From: JBCBWG01 sp039039985
Lineage (GTDB): Bacteria; Pseudomonadota; Alphaproteobacteria; Rhizobiales; Hyphomicrobiaceae
Length of the DNA: 64,000 bases
Reading direction: 5' to 3'
Assembly (NCBI GenBank): GCA_039039985.1
Contig: JBCCOV010000005.1
Coordinates: forward strand, 6,865 to 70,864
Part shown: piece by piece, positions 8,801-16,209 of the stretch
How positions within the stretch are numbered: position 1 is the first letter of the stretch
Layout of the letters: each line of letters opens with the position of its first letter
Position numbers and translations under genes: made by a program
Notes under the pieces: model-generated
What the model was told of the DNA's origin: nothing
The model's input: the letters and a program-made list of their open reading frames with translations, nothing else
Databases searched by the model: none

Positions 8801-9794
8801 CGTCAAGCGGGCGTTGGTCTGCGGCGCTGGGGGATTCATCGGTTCCCATTTGGTCAAGCGCCTGAAGCGCGAGGGGTACTGGGTGCGCGGCGTTGACATC
8901 AAGTATCCGCGGTTCAGCGAGACGGAGGCAGACGACTTCCTCGTTGGGGACCTTCGTGACTTTGCGGTTTGTCGTGAGGTCGTCGACCGGCGCTTTGACG
9001 AAGTATATCAGCTTGCCGCCGATATGGGCGGCGCCGGCTACATTTTCACAGGCGAGAATGATGCGGATGTCATGCACAACTCCGCGCAGATCAATCTGAA
9101 CATCCTGGAAGCTTGCAAGCGCAGAAATACGTGGCGGGTGTTCTATTCTTCGTCGGCGTGCATCTATCCGGAGCATCGCCAGACGGAAACGGACAATCCC
9201 GGCCTCGCGGAGACGGACGCCTATCCGGCGGCCCCGGATAGTGAGTATGGATGGGAGAAGCTCTTTAGCGAGCGCCTCTACAAGTCGTATGCCCGCAATC
9301 ATGGCTTTCAAGTTCGGATCGGGCGCTATCACAACATCTTTGGGCCGGAGGGCGCTTGGAACGATGGTCGCGAAAAGGCGCCGGCCGCCATCTGCCGTAA
9401 AGTCGCAATGGCGGACAATAACGGTGACGTCGAGATTTGGGGCGACGGTGAGCAGACCCGATCATTCCTCTACATAGATGAATGCCTGGAAGGCACCCGA
9501 CGGCTTATGAACTCCACGTATTCCGAACCGATCAATATCGGTTCAGACGAAATGGTATCGATTAACGGGTTGGCAAATCTGGTTGCCAAAATCGCTGACA
9601 AAGACGTGACATTAAGGCATATCCCGGGGCCGCTCGGCGTGCGCGGGCGAAACTCCGACAATACGCTGATTGAGAACGTTCTAAATTGGCGACCGCGGAG
9701 TCCGTTGAGCGCCGGGCTTGAGCAAACCTACGGCTGGATTCAAAGCCAGGTCGCGATTGCTCAGCAGCGCGCGACACCACAAGACAACGCATAA
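8793..9794 (+). CDS. GDP-mannose 3,5-epimerase-like extended SDR enzyme
   Basis: 333 residues from ATG 8793, with GGGGA at 8781-8785; the ATG at 8787 sits too close to it. NAD-binding GAGGFIG is at the N-terminus. Features match GDP-mannose 3',5'-epimerase (GME) rather than generic SDRs: AADMGGAGYIFTGENDADVMHNS, catalytic-type Cys in SSACIYPE, YGWEK (YxxxK), RIGRYHNIFGPEGAW and GREKAPAAICRK with the conserved Lys. GME converts GDP-D-mannose to GDP-L-galactose and GDP-L-gulose by epimerising C3 and C5 through a 4-keto intermediate. It is best known from plants, while bacterial members occur mostly in sugar clusters. The gene overlaps the preceding glycosyltransferase by 8 bases, so the two likely supply and transfer one sugar. 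Product identity is inferred. Confidence 0.82.
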   Translation: MRDVKRALVCGAGGFIGSHLVKRLKREGYWVRGVDIKYPRFSETEADDFLVGDLRDFAVCREVVDRRFDEVYQLAADMGGAGYIFTGENDADVMHNSAQINLNILEACKRRNTWRVFYSSSACIYPEHRQTETDNPGLAETDAYPAAPDSEYGWEKLFSERLYKSYARNHGFQVRIGRYHNIFGPEGAWNDGREKAPAAICRKVAMADNNGDVEIWGDGEQTRSFLYIDECLEGTRRLMNSTYSEPINIGSDEMVSINGLANLVAKIADKDVTLRHIPGPLGVRGRNSDNTLIENVLNWRPRSPLSAGLEQTYGWIQSQVAIAQQRATPQDNA

Positions 9795-10458
9795 GGCAAC
9801 CGTTTGCGCTGTTCGCAGGGTCGCAGGCTCGCGGCTCGAGCGATGGCTATCCTGTGAGGATGATCCCAGGCTGGAACAGCCGTGTGCGATAAACAACCAG
9901 CGCGAGCCAACCGTCTGGCACCCCAGGCCGCGCCTGCGGCCCGGCGCGTTGCGCCGCGCCCGCGCAGGGCCCGGCCGTTAGGCCGGAGTAGCCTGTGAGC
10001 GATAAACACCAGCGCGGGTTAGCCGTCGAGCACTGTTCCAGGCCGCGAACGCGGCCCGGCGCGTTGCGCCGCGCCCGCGCAGGGCCCGGCCGTTAGGCCG
10101 GAGTAGCCCGTGAGCGAAAGCAAGCGAGAGCAAAGCGGCAACCTTTCCGTGCAAAGATGCAACAGCGTTCGTCTGCGCTCCGAAGCGTGCGGCATAGTGA
10201 ACGGCTTTATCGACGCGCATTTTCTAGCGGGAACGGCATGGTATACATTTTGCAACGTTCAGTCAGCAATATGCCGATGTTCGCCTGTTTTCCGATCTTG
10301 GATCGGTCGCGAACTTCGGAACGAAAAGGGACATGAGAAGCAAGAATTTGCCAGTGTGGTTCAGATCGAGAGACGCTGTTGCGGCTCTCCAATTCTCGCA
10401 ATAGCTATAGGCCTGCAAGGGGCGGTGCAGCAGTGCTACGATCAATCGGATTGAGTCG
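9795..10458. other. Long intergenic region with repeat copy B and the leader of the NusG-like gene
   Basis: 664 bases. 9886-10125 is the tandem hairpin repeat annotated separately. 10126-10458 is the leader of the antiterminator gene: no coding frame is convincing, and the AT content rises around 10240-10300. A GGGGCGGT motif at 10419-10426, with GTGC at 10433-10436, loosely recalls the JUMPstart/ops element used by RfaH, but it deviates from the E. coli core. Confidence 0.45.
9886..10125 (+). repeat. Copy B: tandem ~113/115-bp palindromic repeat units
   Basis: Two head-to-tail units start at 9886 and 9999 (both begin GCGATAAACA), giving 113- and 115-base periods; a partial third start is at 10114 (GCGAAAGC). 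Each unit contains GGCCGC..GCGGCC, GGCGCGTTGCGCCGCGCC and CCGGCC-GTTA-GGCCGG stems. About 70 bases of the 3' half are almost identical between units. The end 10096-10125 is the inverse of 6966-6995. No open frame is convincing in it. The family resembles REP/BIME elements. Confidence 0.8.
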
Positions 10459-10989
10459 ATGACTGGAATGGACCTGCAACCGACGACGCCGACGCCCTGG
10501 TTAACCGCGATGACACACCCGCGGCGCGAGCTGCTGGCTGTGGAGCATCTCGAACGCCAGGGTTTCCGGACCTATTGTCCGATGGCGTTGAAGCGCATCC
10601 GCCATGCCCGGAAATCATGCGAAGCAAGACGGCCACTGTTCCCATCTTACATATTTATCGAGCATAATGCTCAGGCACCATGGCGGCCGATTATGTCGAC
10701 GGTTGGTGTGCGCAATCTCGTGCAGGCAGCGGGACGCCCGGCGTTGCTTGAAGGGACGTTCATCACGGCCTTGCGTGACCGCGAGATTTCGGGAGTCATC
10801 TCGGCTAGGTCTGAGGACTTTGCGTGCGGGCAGCGGGTTTCAGTCGATAGCGGTCCGCTCACCGGATTGATCGGTGAGATCGTCCAATTGAAGGAGCGCG
10901 ATCGCGTCGTGCTGCTGCTCGACATGCTGGGACAGAAAACGAGAGTCCAGATCTCCGCCGACGAGATCCGGGCAACCACGGGGACCTGA
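10459..10989 (+). CDS. NusG/RfaH-like transcription antitermination protein
   Basis: 176 residues. An N-terminal NGN domain (WLTAMTHPRRELLAVEHLERQGFRTYCPM...RPLFPSYIFIEH...VGVRNLVQAAGRP) is followed by a C-terminal KOW-type segment (FACGQRVSVDSGPLTGLIGEIVQLKERDRVVLLLDMLG). Specialised NusG paralogues (RfaH, UpxY, LoaP) bind RNA polymerase at operon leaders and let it read through long polysaccharide operons. The position just before the biosynthesis genes and far from any ribosomal or secE context fits a locus-specific paralogue, not housekeeping NusG. ATG 10468 is an alternative start three codons in. Confidence 0.88.
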   Translation: MTGMDLQPTTPTPWLTAMTHPRRELLAVEHLERQGFRTYCPMALKRIRHARKSCEARRPLFPSYIFIEHNAQAPWRPIMSTVGVRNLVQAAGRPALLEGTFITALRDREISGVISARSEDFACGQRVSVDSGPLTGLIGEIVQLKERDRVVLLLDMLGQKTRVQISADEIRATTGT

Positions 10990-11181
10990 GCACTGAACTG
11001 GACCCGTCGCAGAATCGGCCAACGATCGACGTATGCGCAGGTCAGTTCATCGTCAGGTCCATCGTGCAGTCAGATGATGCGCCTGCGTCCAACCGAGTTG
11101 CCTATGTTTGCGCGGACCGATGAGCGGTGAGGCGTCAGGACCTGTGCGGAGCTCTGATCAATTTGGACTACGGCGAAGCCA

Positions 11182-11877
11182 ATGACCAAGAACGTTCGAA
11201 AAATCTCCATTCTAATTGGATTTGTTGCCGCCTCCGTGATCGTGGCATTCGTAGTCGTGTCGAGCGTTTCGAAATCAAGCGCTTCGTATGTGATGACAAT
11301 TTCGAATTTGCTGGAATCGCGCTTTCCGCGGGTGTTACTCGATCGCCCGCGAGCGTTTAAAGGACTTGTTGTGCTAGGCGGCGGCCCGGAGAGACTGCGT
11401 GAGGCCGGTCAATTGGCGCGTAGGTTTCGGCATATGCATATTGTCATCAGTGGTGCTGGGCCCGCGCATCGCGCTATCCGGCAGCTGGGAGGCGGTATTC
11501 CTCGTCATCGGATCTCGATCGATACGCGGTCAAGGTCGACGTACCAGAACGCCGTTAACGCAATACGTTTAGCCGCGCCTCGGGACGGAGAACGCTGGTT
11601 GTTGGTCACATCAGCGATACACATGCCGCGATCGGTTGCGACATTTGCAGCGCAAGGCTTTCACGTTGAAGCTTGGCCTGTCCACGATTTGCCTGCGAGC
11701 AGATTGATGCGTTTCAGAGCGTTGCGGCGCGAGATCACCGCACTGGTTTACTATCGGCTCCTCGGTCGCATCGACACCATGCTGCCGTCACCTGTCTCAA
11801 TTAACCGGAAAGCGCGAACGCGCCTGGGAGCACCCAACCCACCTCTGCAAGAAAAGCACGCTGGCCGCAGCACTTAG
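11182..11877 (+). CDS. YdcF/ElyC-like DUF218 membrane protein
   Basis: 231 residues. A signal anchor at residues 7-28 (ISILIGFVAASVIVAFVVVS) is followed by a DUF218 Rossmann-like fold: GLVVLGGGPERLREAGQLARRF, HIVISGAG, STYQNAVNAIRL and WLLVTSAIHMPRSVATFAAQGF. These are the typical GGG, SGxG, T.xNA and TSxxHMxRA-like motifs. Family members (SanA, ElyC, YdcF) act at the cell envelope and affect lipid-carrier-dependent polysaccharide or peptidoglycan synthesis; the chemistry is unsettled. It is often found in exopolysaccharide loci, as here. The C-terminal ~35 residues are basic and look unstructured. Confidence 0.8.
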   Translation: MTKNVRKISILIGFVAASVIVAFVVVSSVSKSSASYVMTISNLLESRFPRVLLDRPRAFKGLVVLGGGPERLREAGQLARRFRHMHIVISGAGPAHRAIRQLGGGIPRHRISIDTRSRSTYQNAVNAIRLAAPRDGERWLLVTSAIHMPRSVATFAAQGFHVEAWPVHDLPASRLMRFRALRREITALVYYRLLGRIDTMLPSPVSINRKARTRLGAPNPPLQEKHAGRST

Positions 11878-12271
11878 CAACTTGAGATTGTGGTATTCCA
11901 GCAACCGCATCGCTATAAGGCACCGCGAGTACATCTATCTGACTGGCGTGGGTTCCTCAGAATGCTGTAAATGGTTATTGCATTGCAGCGTGTTCTGCGA
12001 AATCCGCTCGGTCAATTGATGTGAATCGATGTGTGTGCGTCTCTTTTTGAGAGATAACTGCAAACTGAGGACAAGCCTTTAGCTTTTTGATTTTGCGGCA
12101 GTGGCGGGCTGCCAAATTAACTTTGTGTCGACTTAATGCAAGTTAGCAACCAATCGGGGCGCGAAACTTGCAAACTGGCAGCTGAGCTGTTTTCTGCAAA
12201 TGCGCCCGCAATAGTTTGCCCGAAATTGTTTGCAGCAAGCCGCTGTCTGAAAGTTGTATTGGGGTAATGTT
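11878..12271. other. AT-rich intergenic region before the initiating transferase gene
   Basis: About 390 bases, clearly richer in A/T than its neighbours, with no coding frame I would support. It contains several related TTGCAA/GCAAGTT strings, including an inverted pair at 12138-12144 and 12165-12171. This probably is the main promoter region of the biosynthetic operon that starts at 12272. Confidence 0.45.
12138..12171. promoter_or_regulatory. Possible operator: GCAAGTT ... AACTTGC inverted pair
   Basis: GCAAGTT at 12138-12144 and AACTTGC at 12165-12171 are exact inverse copies (8 bp if the flanking T/A is counted), 20 bases apart and about 100 bases before the start at 12272. It could be a regulator site or chance in an AT-rich leader. 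No matching regulator gene is in the window. Confidence 0.25.
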
Positions 12272-13801
12272 GTGCGCGCTTTGAGTAAGCAACGCTTTGC
12301 GGCTCTGATCGGAGATGTTCTTCTGATATCTGCCGCCAGCCTTCTTGCTCTAGTTCTCCGCGATAACTTCTCCACGTCGGCCGAAAAGCTGTTCGGCTTT
12401 TTCCCCTATCTTGTCGCAACGATTGTTGCTGGTCTTATTGTGATACCCGCCTGCGGATTGGACCGATCCATTTGGCGCTTCAGTAGTGCCAACGACTATT
12501 GGCGGATTGTCGTTGCTGTGGTCACGGTTGTCATGATCGCGGTCGTCATCACGTTTTCGATTAATCGGCTCGATGGTGTCGCCCGTTCGCTTCCCATTCT
12601 TCAAGCCATCATTGCCGTTGTTGTGATGGTTGGAACGCGGGCAACCTACCGGCATTGGGAAATGGCGCGCCAGTCGACGCGCGGCGCGGTACGAAAGCCG
12701 CTGCGTCAGTCCCCGCAACAGAACCAGTCCAGCATACTTGTGGTCGGCCTCTCCCGCCTGACTGAGACGTTCCTGCAATCCGTCGAAGAGTTGGCGGCGG
12801 ATCACGTGCGCGTCATTGGTCTCGTGGGAACCAAGGATCGCCATGTCGGGCGGCTCGTTGCGTCCACGCCAGTTTTGGGACAACCCGAGGACATTCGAGA
12901 CGTCGTTCGCGGTCTTGAGCCACATGGTGTTGTGATCGATCGGATTGTCGTTACGTGCGCCTTCGAGTCGCTGTCGCTTGAAGCCAGAACGGCGTTGTCG
13001 GACCTGGAGAAGGAAGGTGCGATTGAGCTGCAGCTTATTGATGAGCAGCTTGGTCTCGGGCGCGACCGCCGTAGCCGGCGCGACCGCGGCGATGACCATC
13101 AAATCGCGCCGATGCGGTTCGCGTTTGACGAGGAACTGATCGCGGTATTGGCCAAACGCAGGTTTTGGTCCGTCAAGCGGGCAATCGACATAACCGGCGC
13201 ACTTGCCTTGCTGGTTCTCACCGCTCCCATCTTGATCGTGTCTGCTCTTGCCGTTGCAGTGGCCATCGGCTTTCCGGTTGCGTTTTGGCAGCAGCGGCCC
13301 GGTCTCGGCGGCGCGCCGTTTCGGCTATACAAGCTCCGCACGATGCGCCCCGCGCACGATGCCTCAGGGCGGCGGCTCGGCGACGACGAACGCGCCTCCC
13401 ATATCGGCGCGTTTCTCCGCCGAACACGTATCGATGAGCTGCCGCAGCTCTTCAACATCATTCGCGGTGATATGTCTTTTGTCGGCCCGCGCCCACTGTT
13501 GCCGTGCGATCAGATGGAACACGACAGGGCCCGGCTACTTGTTCGCCCCGGGTTGACAGGATGGGCGCAAGTTGTCGGCGGTCGATTGGTCTCGTCAGAT
13601 GACAAGGCTGCGCTTGATGTCTGGTACGTGAAGAACGCCAACTTCTGGCTCGATGTCGAAATCGTATTGCGAACCGTCCCGATCGTCCTGTTCGGCGAAC
13701 GCGTCAATGAAGCGTCAATCGCTCAGGCGTGGCGCGATTTGTCGAGTTCCGGGATCGTGCAAAGCGAAAAAGATCTGTCGGGGGCGCATCTCCGCGGCTG
13801 A
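12272..13801 (+). CDS. Polyprenyl-phosphate sugar-1-phosphate transferase (initiating enzyme)
   Basis: 509 residues from GTG 12272, which has GGGG at 12261-12264; TTG 12254 is an in-frame alternative. About four N-terminal transmembrane helices are seen (LIGDVLLISAASLLALVLRD; PYLVATIVAGLIVIPA; IVVAVVTVVMIAVVITF; ILQAIIAVVVMVGTRA). A CoA_binding_3-like Rossmann segment (SSILVVGLSRLTETF...PVLGQPEDI) follows, then another helix (ITGALALLVLTAPILIVSALAV). The bacterial sugar transferase domain has FRLYKLRTM, RRTRIDELPQLFNIIRGDMSFVGPRP and RPGLTGWAQVVGG. These WcaJ/PssY-type enzymes place the first sugar phosphate on undecaprenyl phosphate at the inner membrane, the committed step of repeat-unit assembly. 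Confidence 0.92.
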   Translation: MRALSKQRFAALIGDVLLISAASLLALVLRDNFSTSAEKLFGFFPYLVATIVAGLIVIPACGLDRSIWRFSSANDYWRIVVAVVTVVMIAVVITFSINRLDGVARSLPILQAIIAVVVMVGTRATYRHWEMARQSTRGAVRKPLRQSPQQNQSSILVVGLSRLTETFLQSVEELAADHVRVIGLVGTKDRHVGRLVASTPVLGQPEDIRDVVRGLEPHGVVIDRIVVTCAFESLSLEARTALSDLEKEGAIELQLIDEQLGLGRDRRSRRDRGDDHQIAPMRFAFDEELIAVLAKRRFWSVKRAIDITGALALLVLTAPILIVSALAVAVAIGFPVAFWQQRPGLGGAPFRLYKLRTMRPAHDASGRRLGDDERASHIGAFLRRTRIDELPQLFNIIRGDMSFVGPRPLLPCDQMEHDRARLLVRPGLTGWAQVVGGRLVSSDDKAALDVWYVKNANFWLDVEIVLRTVPIVLFGERVNEASIAQAWRDLSSSGIVQSEKDLSGAHLRG

Positions 13802-13898
13802 CGGTCGATGCGTTGTGCGCAATCGGCCGCGAAACTCGCAGACGTGTTCAAGCATGAGCCGCAGCATGCGCAGCTTGAATGACGCCCAACAATTCGAT

Positions 13899-13924
13899 CT
13901 CCGGTGAAGGCAATTCACCCGGAG
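13899..13924. other. Stem-loop after the initiating transferase gene
   Basis: CTCCGGTGAA (13899-13908) pairs with TTCACCCGGAG (13914-13924) with one bulged base and a 5-base loop. It is 98 bases after the stop at 13801. No T-run follows, so it is a weak terminator candidate at best. The rest of 13802-14090 shows no supported gene. Confidence 0.35.
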
Positions 13925-14090
13925 TGCGGTAGCTTGGATGCCAATGGCGACGTGATGAGTTCGGTGACTGAGATCGAAGCGTGCAGTGCGTGTGTGGACC
14001 AAACGCTTTCACGTCCATTGGCACGGCCGACTGGCAGTCAGCATGAATATGAAGCGATACAGACCATCGTAAAATGGACAATGCATCATC

Positions 14091-15059
14091 GTGGCGACAG
14101 ATAGAACAATTCTCGTAACCGGCGGTGCGGGCTTTCTCGGCTCTCATCTTTGCGATCGGCTTATCGCCGACGGGCATGACGTGATTTGCCTGGACAACTT
14201 CTTCACCGGTTCGAAACGCAACATCGAGCATTTGATTGGGCACCCACGCTTCGAGCTGATGAGGCATGACGTCACGTTCCCGCTCTATATTGAAGTGGAT
14301 CAGATCTACAATCTCGCGTGCCCGGCCTCTCCGATCCACTATCAACATGACCCCGTTCAGACGACCAAGACGAGTGTGCACGGGGCCATCAACATGTTGG
14401 GTCTCGCAAAGCGCCTCAGGTGCCGAATTTTCCAGGCCTCGACTTCAGAGGTCTATGGCGACCCGACGCTTCATCCCCAACCGGAAGAGTATTGGGGCAA
14501 CGTCAATCCCATCGGCCCACGGTCCTGTTATGACGAGGGCAAACGATGCGCCGAAACGCTCTTTTTCGACTACTATCGCCAGCACGGCCTTGAGATAAAA
14601 GTCGCGCGGATCTTCAATACCTACGGGCCGCGGATGCACCCGAACGATGGCCGTGTCGTTTCGAACTTCATTGTTCAAGCGCTGAAGGGTGACCCGATTA
14701 CGATCTACGGCGACGGCAACCAGACGCGATCGTTCTGCTACGTCGACGACTTGATCGAAGGCTTTGTTCGATTAATGGAGAGCCCTGCCGGATTGACTGG
14801 CCCGGTCAACCTCGGCAATCCGGGTGAATTCACGATGAAAGAACTGGCAGAAGCGGTCGTCGAAGTGACAGGATCGCGATCAGAGCTGACGTTCCATCCG
14901 CTGCCGCAGGATGATCCTAAGCAACGTCAGCCCAACATTGACTTGGCAAGGAGAGAGCTTGACTGGGAGCCAAATGTTCTGCTGCGTGACGGTTTGGCAC
15001 CGACTATTGCTTATTTCGACCGGCTCTTGTCAGAGCGATCGAACCAGGTGATCGGATAG
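14091..15059 (+). CDS. UDP-glucuronate decarboxylase (UDP-xylose synthase)
   Basis: 322 residues from GTG 14091. Extended SDR enzyme with TGGAGFLGSH, NLACPASPIHYQHDP (the UXS-type loop), SEVYGD, SCYDEGKRCAE (YxxxK) and ARIFNTYGPRMHPNDGRVVSNF, a signature set that separates UDP-xylose synthase from other epimerases. It oxidises UDP-glucuronate at C4, decarboxylates and reduces it to UDP-xylose, providing pentose for the polymer. The UDP-glucose dehydrogenase it depends on is not in this window. The next gene, galE, is 103 bases downstream on the same strand. Confidence 0.92.
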   Translation: MATDRTILVTGGAGFLGSHLCDRLIADGHDVICLDNFFTGSKRNIEHLIGHPRFELMRHDVTFPLYIEVDQIYNLACPASPIHYQHDPVQTTKTSVHGAINMLGLAKRLRCRIFQASTSEVYGDPTLHPQPEEYWGNVNPIGPRSCYDEGKRCAETLFFDYYRQHGLEIKVARIFNTYGPRMHPNDGRVVSNFIVQALKGDPITIYGDGNQTRSFCYVDDLIEGFVRLMESPAGLTGPVNLGNPGEFTMKELAEAVVEVTGSRSELTFHPLPQDDPKQRQPNIDLARRELDWEPNVLLRDGLAPTIAYFDRLLSERSNQVIG

Positions 15060-15162
15060 GTCTCAGTCTCATGACGAGGGTGCGGTGGCGTCCTGACACA
15101 GGTCCATTCGGTGCTGTAATGTCGGCTGCAGTCGCAACTATGCTCAGCTGGACGACAACGCA

Positions 15163-16200
15163 ATGACAGACCACGCGAGACGCGATCCAATTGCGCCGGA
15201 CCGGATCCTTGTGACCGGTGGTGCCGGCTATATTGGCTCCCATGCCTGCAAAGCGTTAGCGAAAGCCGGTTACGTGCCGGTGACCTACGACAATCTAGTG
15301 CAGGGTCATGAGAACGCCGTGCGTTGGGGCCCGTTTGAGCGGGGCAGCATTCTGGATCGCGAGCGATTGGATGCTGTGATCGCACAACACAATCCCACGG
15401 CGGTGATGCATTTCGCAGCCCATGCGTATGTTGGCGAGTCGGTGTCGGATCCGGGCAAGTACTATACAAACAACGTTGTTGGTTCGCTGACACTGCTTCA
15501 GGCCGTCCGTGATCACGGCGTTGGCAGGTTTGTGTTTTCGAGCACTTGCGCGACTTACGGCATTCCCGATCAGGTCCCCATCCGCGAAGCGACGCCACAG
15601 CAGCCGATCAACCCCTATGGAGCGTCCAAGCTGATGGTCGAACGAATGTTGTCCGACTTCGCGAGCGCTCACGGACTGGATTATGTCACCTTGCGATACT
15701 TCAACGCGGCAGGCGCGGACCGCGACTGCGAAATCGGCGAACTTCATGAACCCGAAACACATTTGATCCCGCTTGTGTTGGACGCGGCATCTGGCCGACG
15801 GCCGAATGTGACAGTGTTCGGCACCGACTATGACACGCCGGATGGCACCTGCATGCGCGATTACATCCACGTCTCCGACCTCGCGAATGCTCATGTCAAA
15901 GCACTTGAGTTTCTCGAATTGGGCAAAGGGTCGGGTGCCTTCAATCTCGGAAACGGGCGCGGGTTTTCCGTTCGCGAGGTCATCGACGCGGTTGAGCGGA
16001 CTACGGGTCTGAACGTGCCGGCGCTTTACGGAGACCGCCGTGCGGGAGACCCGGCCCAGCTCGTAAGCGATGCGAAAAAAGCCCATGACGAGCTGGGCTG
16101 GACACCCGAGATCCCCGATCTCGACGAGATCATCAGGACCGCTTGGGCCTGGCACCAAAAGGCGCCGACGGCTCTCAAGCGCGCAAACGTAACGACCTGA
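15163..16200 (+). CDS. galE: UDP-glucose 4-epimerase
   Basis: 345 residues. NAD-binding TGGAGYIGSHACKAL; HFAAHAYVGESV; FSSTCATYG with the catalytic Thr/Ser position; NPYGASKLMVERML (YxxxK); RYFNAAGADRDCEIGELHEPETHLIPLVLDAA, the GalE-specific substrate loop; and GTCMRDYIHVSDLANAH. It interconverts UDP-glucose and UDP-galactose in the cytosol. Ten bases separate it from the asparagine synthase-like gene, so they are co-transcribed. Confidence 0.93.
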   Translation: MTDHARRDPIAPDRILVTGGAGYIGSHACKALAKAGYVPVTYDNLVQGHENAVRWGPFERGSILDRERLDAVIAQHNPTAVMHFAAHAYVGESVSDPGKYYTNNVVGSLTLLQAVRDHGVGRFVFSSTCATYGIPDQVPIREATPQQPINPYGASKLMVERMLSDFASAHGLDYVTLRYFNAAGADRDCEIGELHEPETHLIPLVLDAASGRRPNVTVFGTDYDTPDGTCMRDYIHVSDLANAHVKALEFLELGKGSGAFNLGNGRGFSVREVIDAVERTTGLNVPALYGDRRAGDPAQLVSDAKKAHDELGWTPEIPDLDEIIRTAWAWHQKAPTALKRANVTT

Positions 16201-16209
16201 TAACGTAGC

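Noticed and set aside
6966..10125. Insertion sequence or transposon interpretation of the inverted repeats
   Set aside because: No transposase or integrase frame lies between the repeats and no target-site duplication was recognised; I keep it as a REP-like repeat pair.
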